Assembly: GCA_031261145.1 (NCBI GenBank)
Contig: JAISJX010000307.1
Location: forward strand, 1-7,292
Reading direction: 5' to 3'
From: Tannerella sp.
GTDB taxonomy: Bacteria > Bacteroidota > Bacteroidia > Bacteroidales > Tannerellaceae
DNA length: 7,292 bases
Shown here: in pieces, positions 6,737-7,292 of the stretch
How the letters are laid out: every line of letters starts with the position of its first letter
Numbering within the stretch: position 1 is the first letter of the stretch
Position numbers and translations under genes: made by a program
Notes under the pieces: model-generated
Databases searched by the model: none
What the model was told of the DNA's origin: nothing
What the model saw: only the letters and a program-made list of their open reading frames with translations

Positions 6737-6819
6737 TTATGTAAGTTTGTACTTTGCCCATATCCTCTTTGATAGATAAACAAGGCAAACACTCCAAGAA
6801 GTATATTTACCTTTTTCAT
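6703..6819 (-). pseudogene. Signal-peptide stump of a lost secreted-protein gene (38 codons)
   Basis: The ATG (6819-6817) shares its A with the GH2 stop codon (TGATG), a classic translational-coupling overlap. The product begins MKKVNILLGVFALFIY, followed by QRGYGQ and STNLHN: a basic start, a hydrophobic core and a likely cleavage site after YG or YGQ, which makes a convincing Bacteroidota signal peptide. After about 28 residues the frame enters the CGCAGAT repeat (NLRSSAFKSL) and stops at TAA (6705-6703). A coupled start and export signal with no mature protein suggests that the body of a third secreted gene was deleted and the repeat now sits at the junction. The alternatives are a tiny secreted peptide or a chance ORF. 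The coupling plus signal peptide make chance unlikely, while the repeat-derived tail argues against a selected peptide. Confidence 0.6.
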
Positions 6820-7292
6820 CAATTTTTATTCTTTAGAATTTTGCTCAATTCCAATGCTGCCGGTTTCAGGTTTCCGTCAAAATCAATGATGGAAGTGTTG
6901 GACATGCATGGAAAACTGTCATGCCCCATCCAAAGGATAACACCACCGCAACGGGGAAAATGCTTTTTACAAGTGCCCATGGCAATGGTCACTCCATCGA
7001 TTTGGCGCTGCTGGCTCCAGCGGACATAATCGTCCAATGTTGTGGGCGCCTGTCCGTTGTGGGATGACAGATAATCGTCCCATTCATTCCACCAGAAGAC
7101 AATTCGCCACAACGGATTATCCAGACTTGCCGGCAACGGATTGTAAGTGCCGCCATATTTTTTCATCATGGCAACCGATTGGGCGCCCGGTGCGCCTACT
7201 TCGGAATGGAACAGGGCGTCGTCTTTTTCCCAATAGTCGCGCACATCAGCCATGTCTTGCTTTTTGTCCTTAAACGGAAGTGTCCAAGGTCC
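6819..7292 (-). CDS. GH2-family glycoside hydrolase, C-terminal part (5' end outside window)
   Basis: The frame is open from the window edge to TGA at 6821-6819 and gives 157 residues. The internal ATG at 7253 is not the start, because reading continues upstream without a stop (GPWTLPFKDKKQD precedes it). The fragment is the end of a GH2 TIM barrel. FHSEVGAPGAQS (residues 28-39 of the fragment) carries E31, which matches the nucleophile of the GH2 S-E-x-G motif. GGVILWMGHDSFPC (116-129) followed by NTSIIDFDGNLKPAALEL is the typical barrel end seen in beta-mannosidase-like and related GH2 enzymes. The protein ends soon after the barrel, with no extra C-terminal beta domain. GH2 enzymes cleave beta-linked mannose, galactose, glucuronate or arabinose with retention; which one cannot be judged from this part. 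It is probably exported like its neighbours, but the N-terminus is not visible. Its stop codon overlaps the start of the signal-peptide stump. Confidence 0.9.
   Translation of the reverse strand, partial: GPWTLPFKDKKQDMADVRDYWEKDDALFHSEVGAPGAQSVAMMKKYGGTYNPLPASLDNPLWRIVFWWNEWDDYLSSHNGQAPTTLDDYVRWSQQRQIDGVTIAMGTCKKHFPRCGGVILWMGHDSFPCMSNTSIIDFDGNLKPAALELSKILKNKN

Noticed and set aside
6819..7253. Treating the GH2 ORF as a complete 144-residue protein starting at 7253
   Set aside because: The frame continues without a stop to the window edge and the fragment begins in the middle of a GH2 barrel, so the ATG at 7253 is an internal Met.
6754..7273. Two plus-strand frames opposite the GH2 fragment
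   Set aside because: The minus strand encodes clear GH2 motifs across the same bases. The plus frames show no family features.

Overview
The window reads as a Bacteroidota (Bacteroidales-type) chromosome segment. All supported genes lie on the minus strand. The evidence is: secreted glycoside hydrolases with short Bacteroidota-style signal peptides ending in AQ or GQ; families typical of polysaccharide utilisation loci (GH2, GH99-like/WbsX, GH78-like alpha-L-rhamnosidase); A-rich ribosome-binding regions; and a -33/-7 promoter of the Bacteroides form (TTTG, 18 bp, TAATTTTG). The genus cannot be fixed from the sequence alone. Bacteroides, Parabacteroides, Dysgonomonas and relatives all fit.

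Layout in transcription order, from high to low coordinates. (1) 7292-6819: the C-terminal part of a GH2 enzyme, entering from outside the window. (2) 6819-6703: a 38-codon ORF whose start overlaps the GH2 stop (TGATG). It encodes what looks like an intact signal peptide and then runs straight into an intergenic repeat, so it looks like the stump of a lost secreted-protein gene. (3) 6736-6639: a composite repeat and regulatory stretch, with three CGCAGAT copies, four tandem octamers of the form TTCAAnnn, and a promoter whose -33 box sits inside the octamers. (4) 6611-3384: a 1075-residue secreted protein joining a WbsX/GH99-like barrel to a complete GH78-like rhamnosidase module. (5) 3311-990: a 773-residue secreted GH78-like protein, 72 bp downstream and probably in the same transcript. 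(6) 989-782: an AT-rich spacer with a C8 tract and a perfect 45-bp palindrome. (7) 781-344 and 342-1: a Panacea (SocA/DUF4065) protein and a partner gene one base downstream, cut by the window edge. Their layout is that of a toxin-antitoxin module.

The hydrolases probably act together outside the cytoplasm on a branched glycan. The rhamnosidase-like modules would remove alpha-L-rhamnose or a similar sugar, the GH99-like barrel would cleave a mannose-type or related backbone, and the GH2 enzyme would take a beta-linked sugar. No SusC/SusD pair, sensor or transporter lies in the window, so the target glycan cannot be named. The AT-rich Panacea pair differs sharply in base composition from the hydrolase genes and looks like a separately acquired defence or addiction cassette.

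The points most worth a second look are the WbsX-rhamnosidase fusion with a changed catalytic position, the signal-peptide stump at the repeat junction, the octamers built into a promoter, the long palindrome upstream of the Panacea gene, and the unassigned partner of the Panacea protein.
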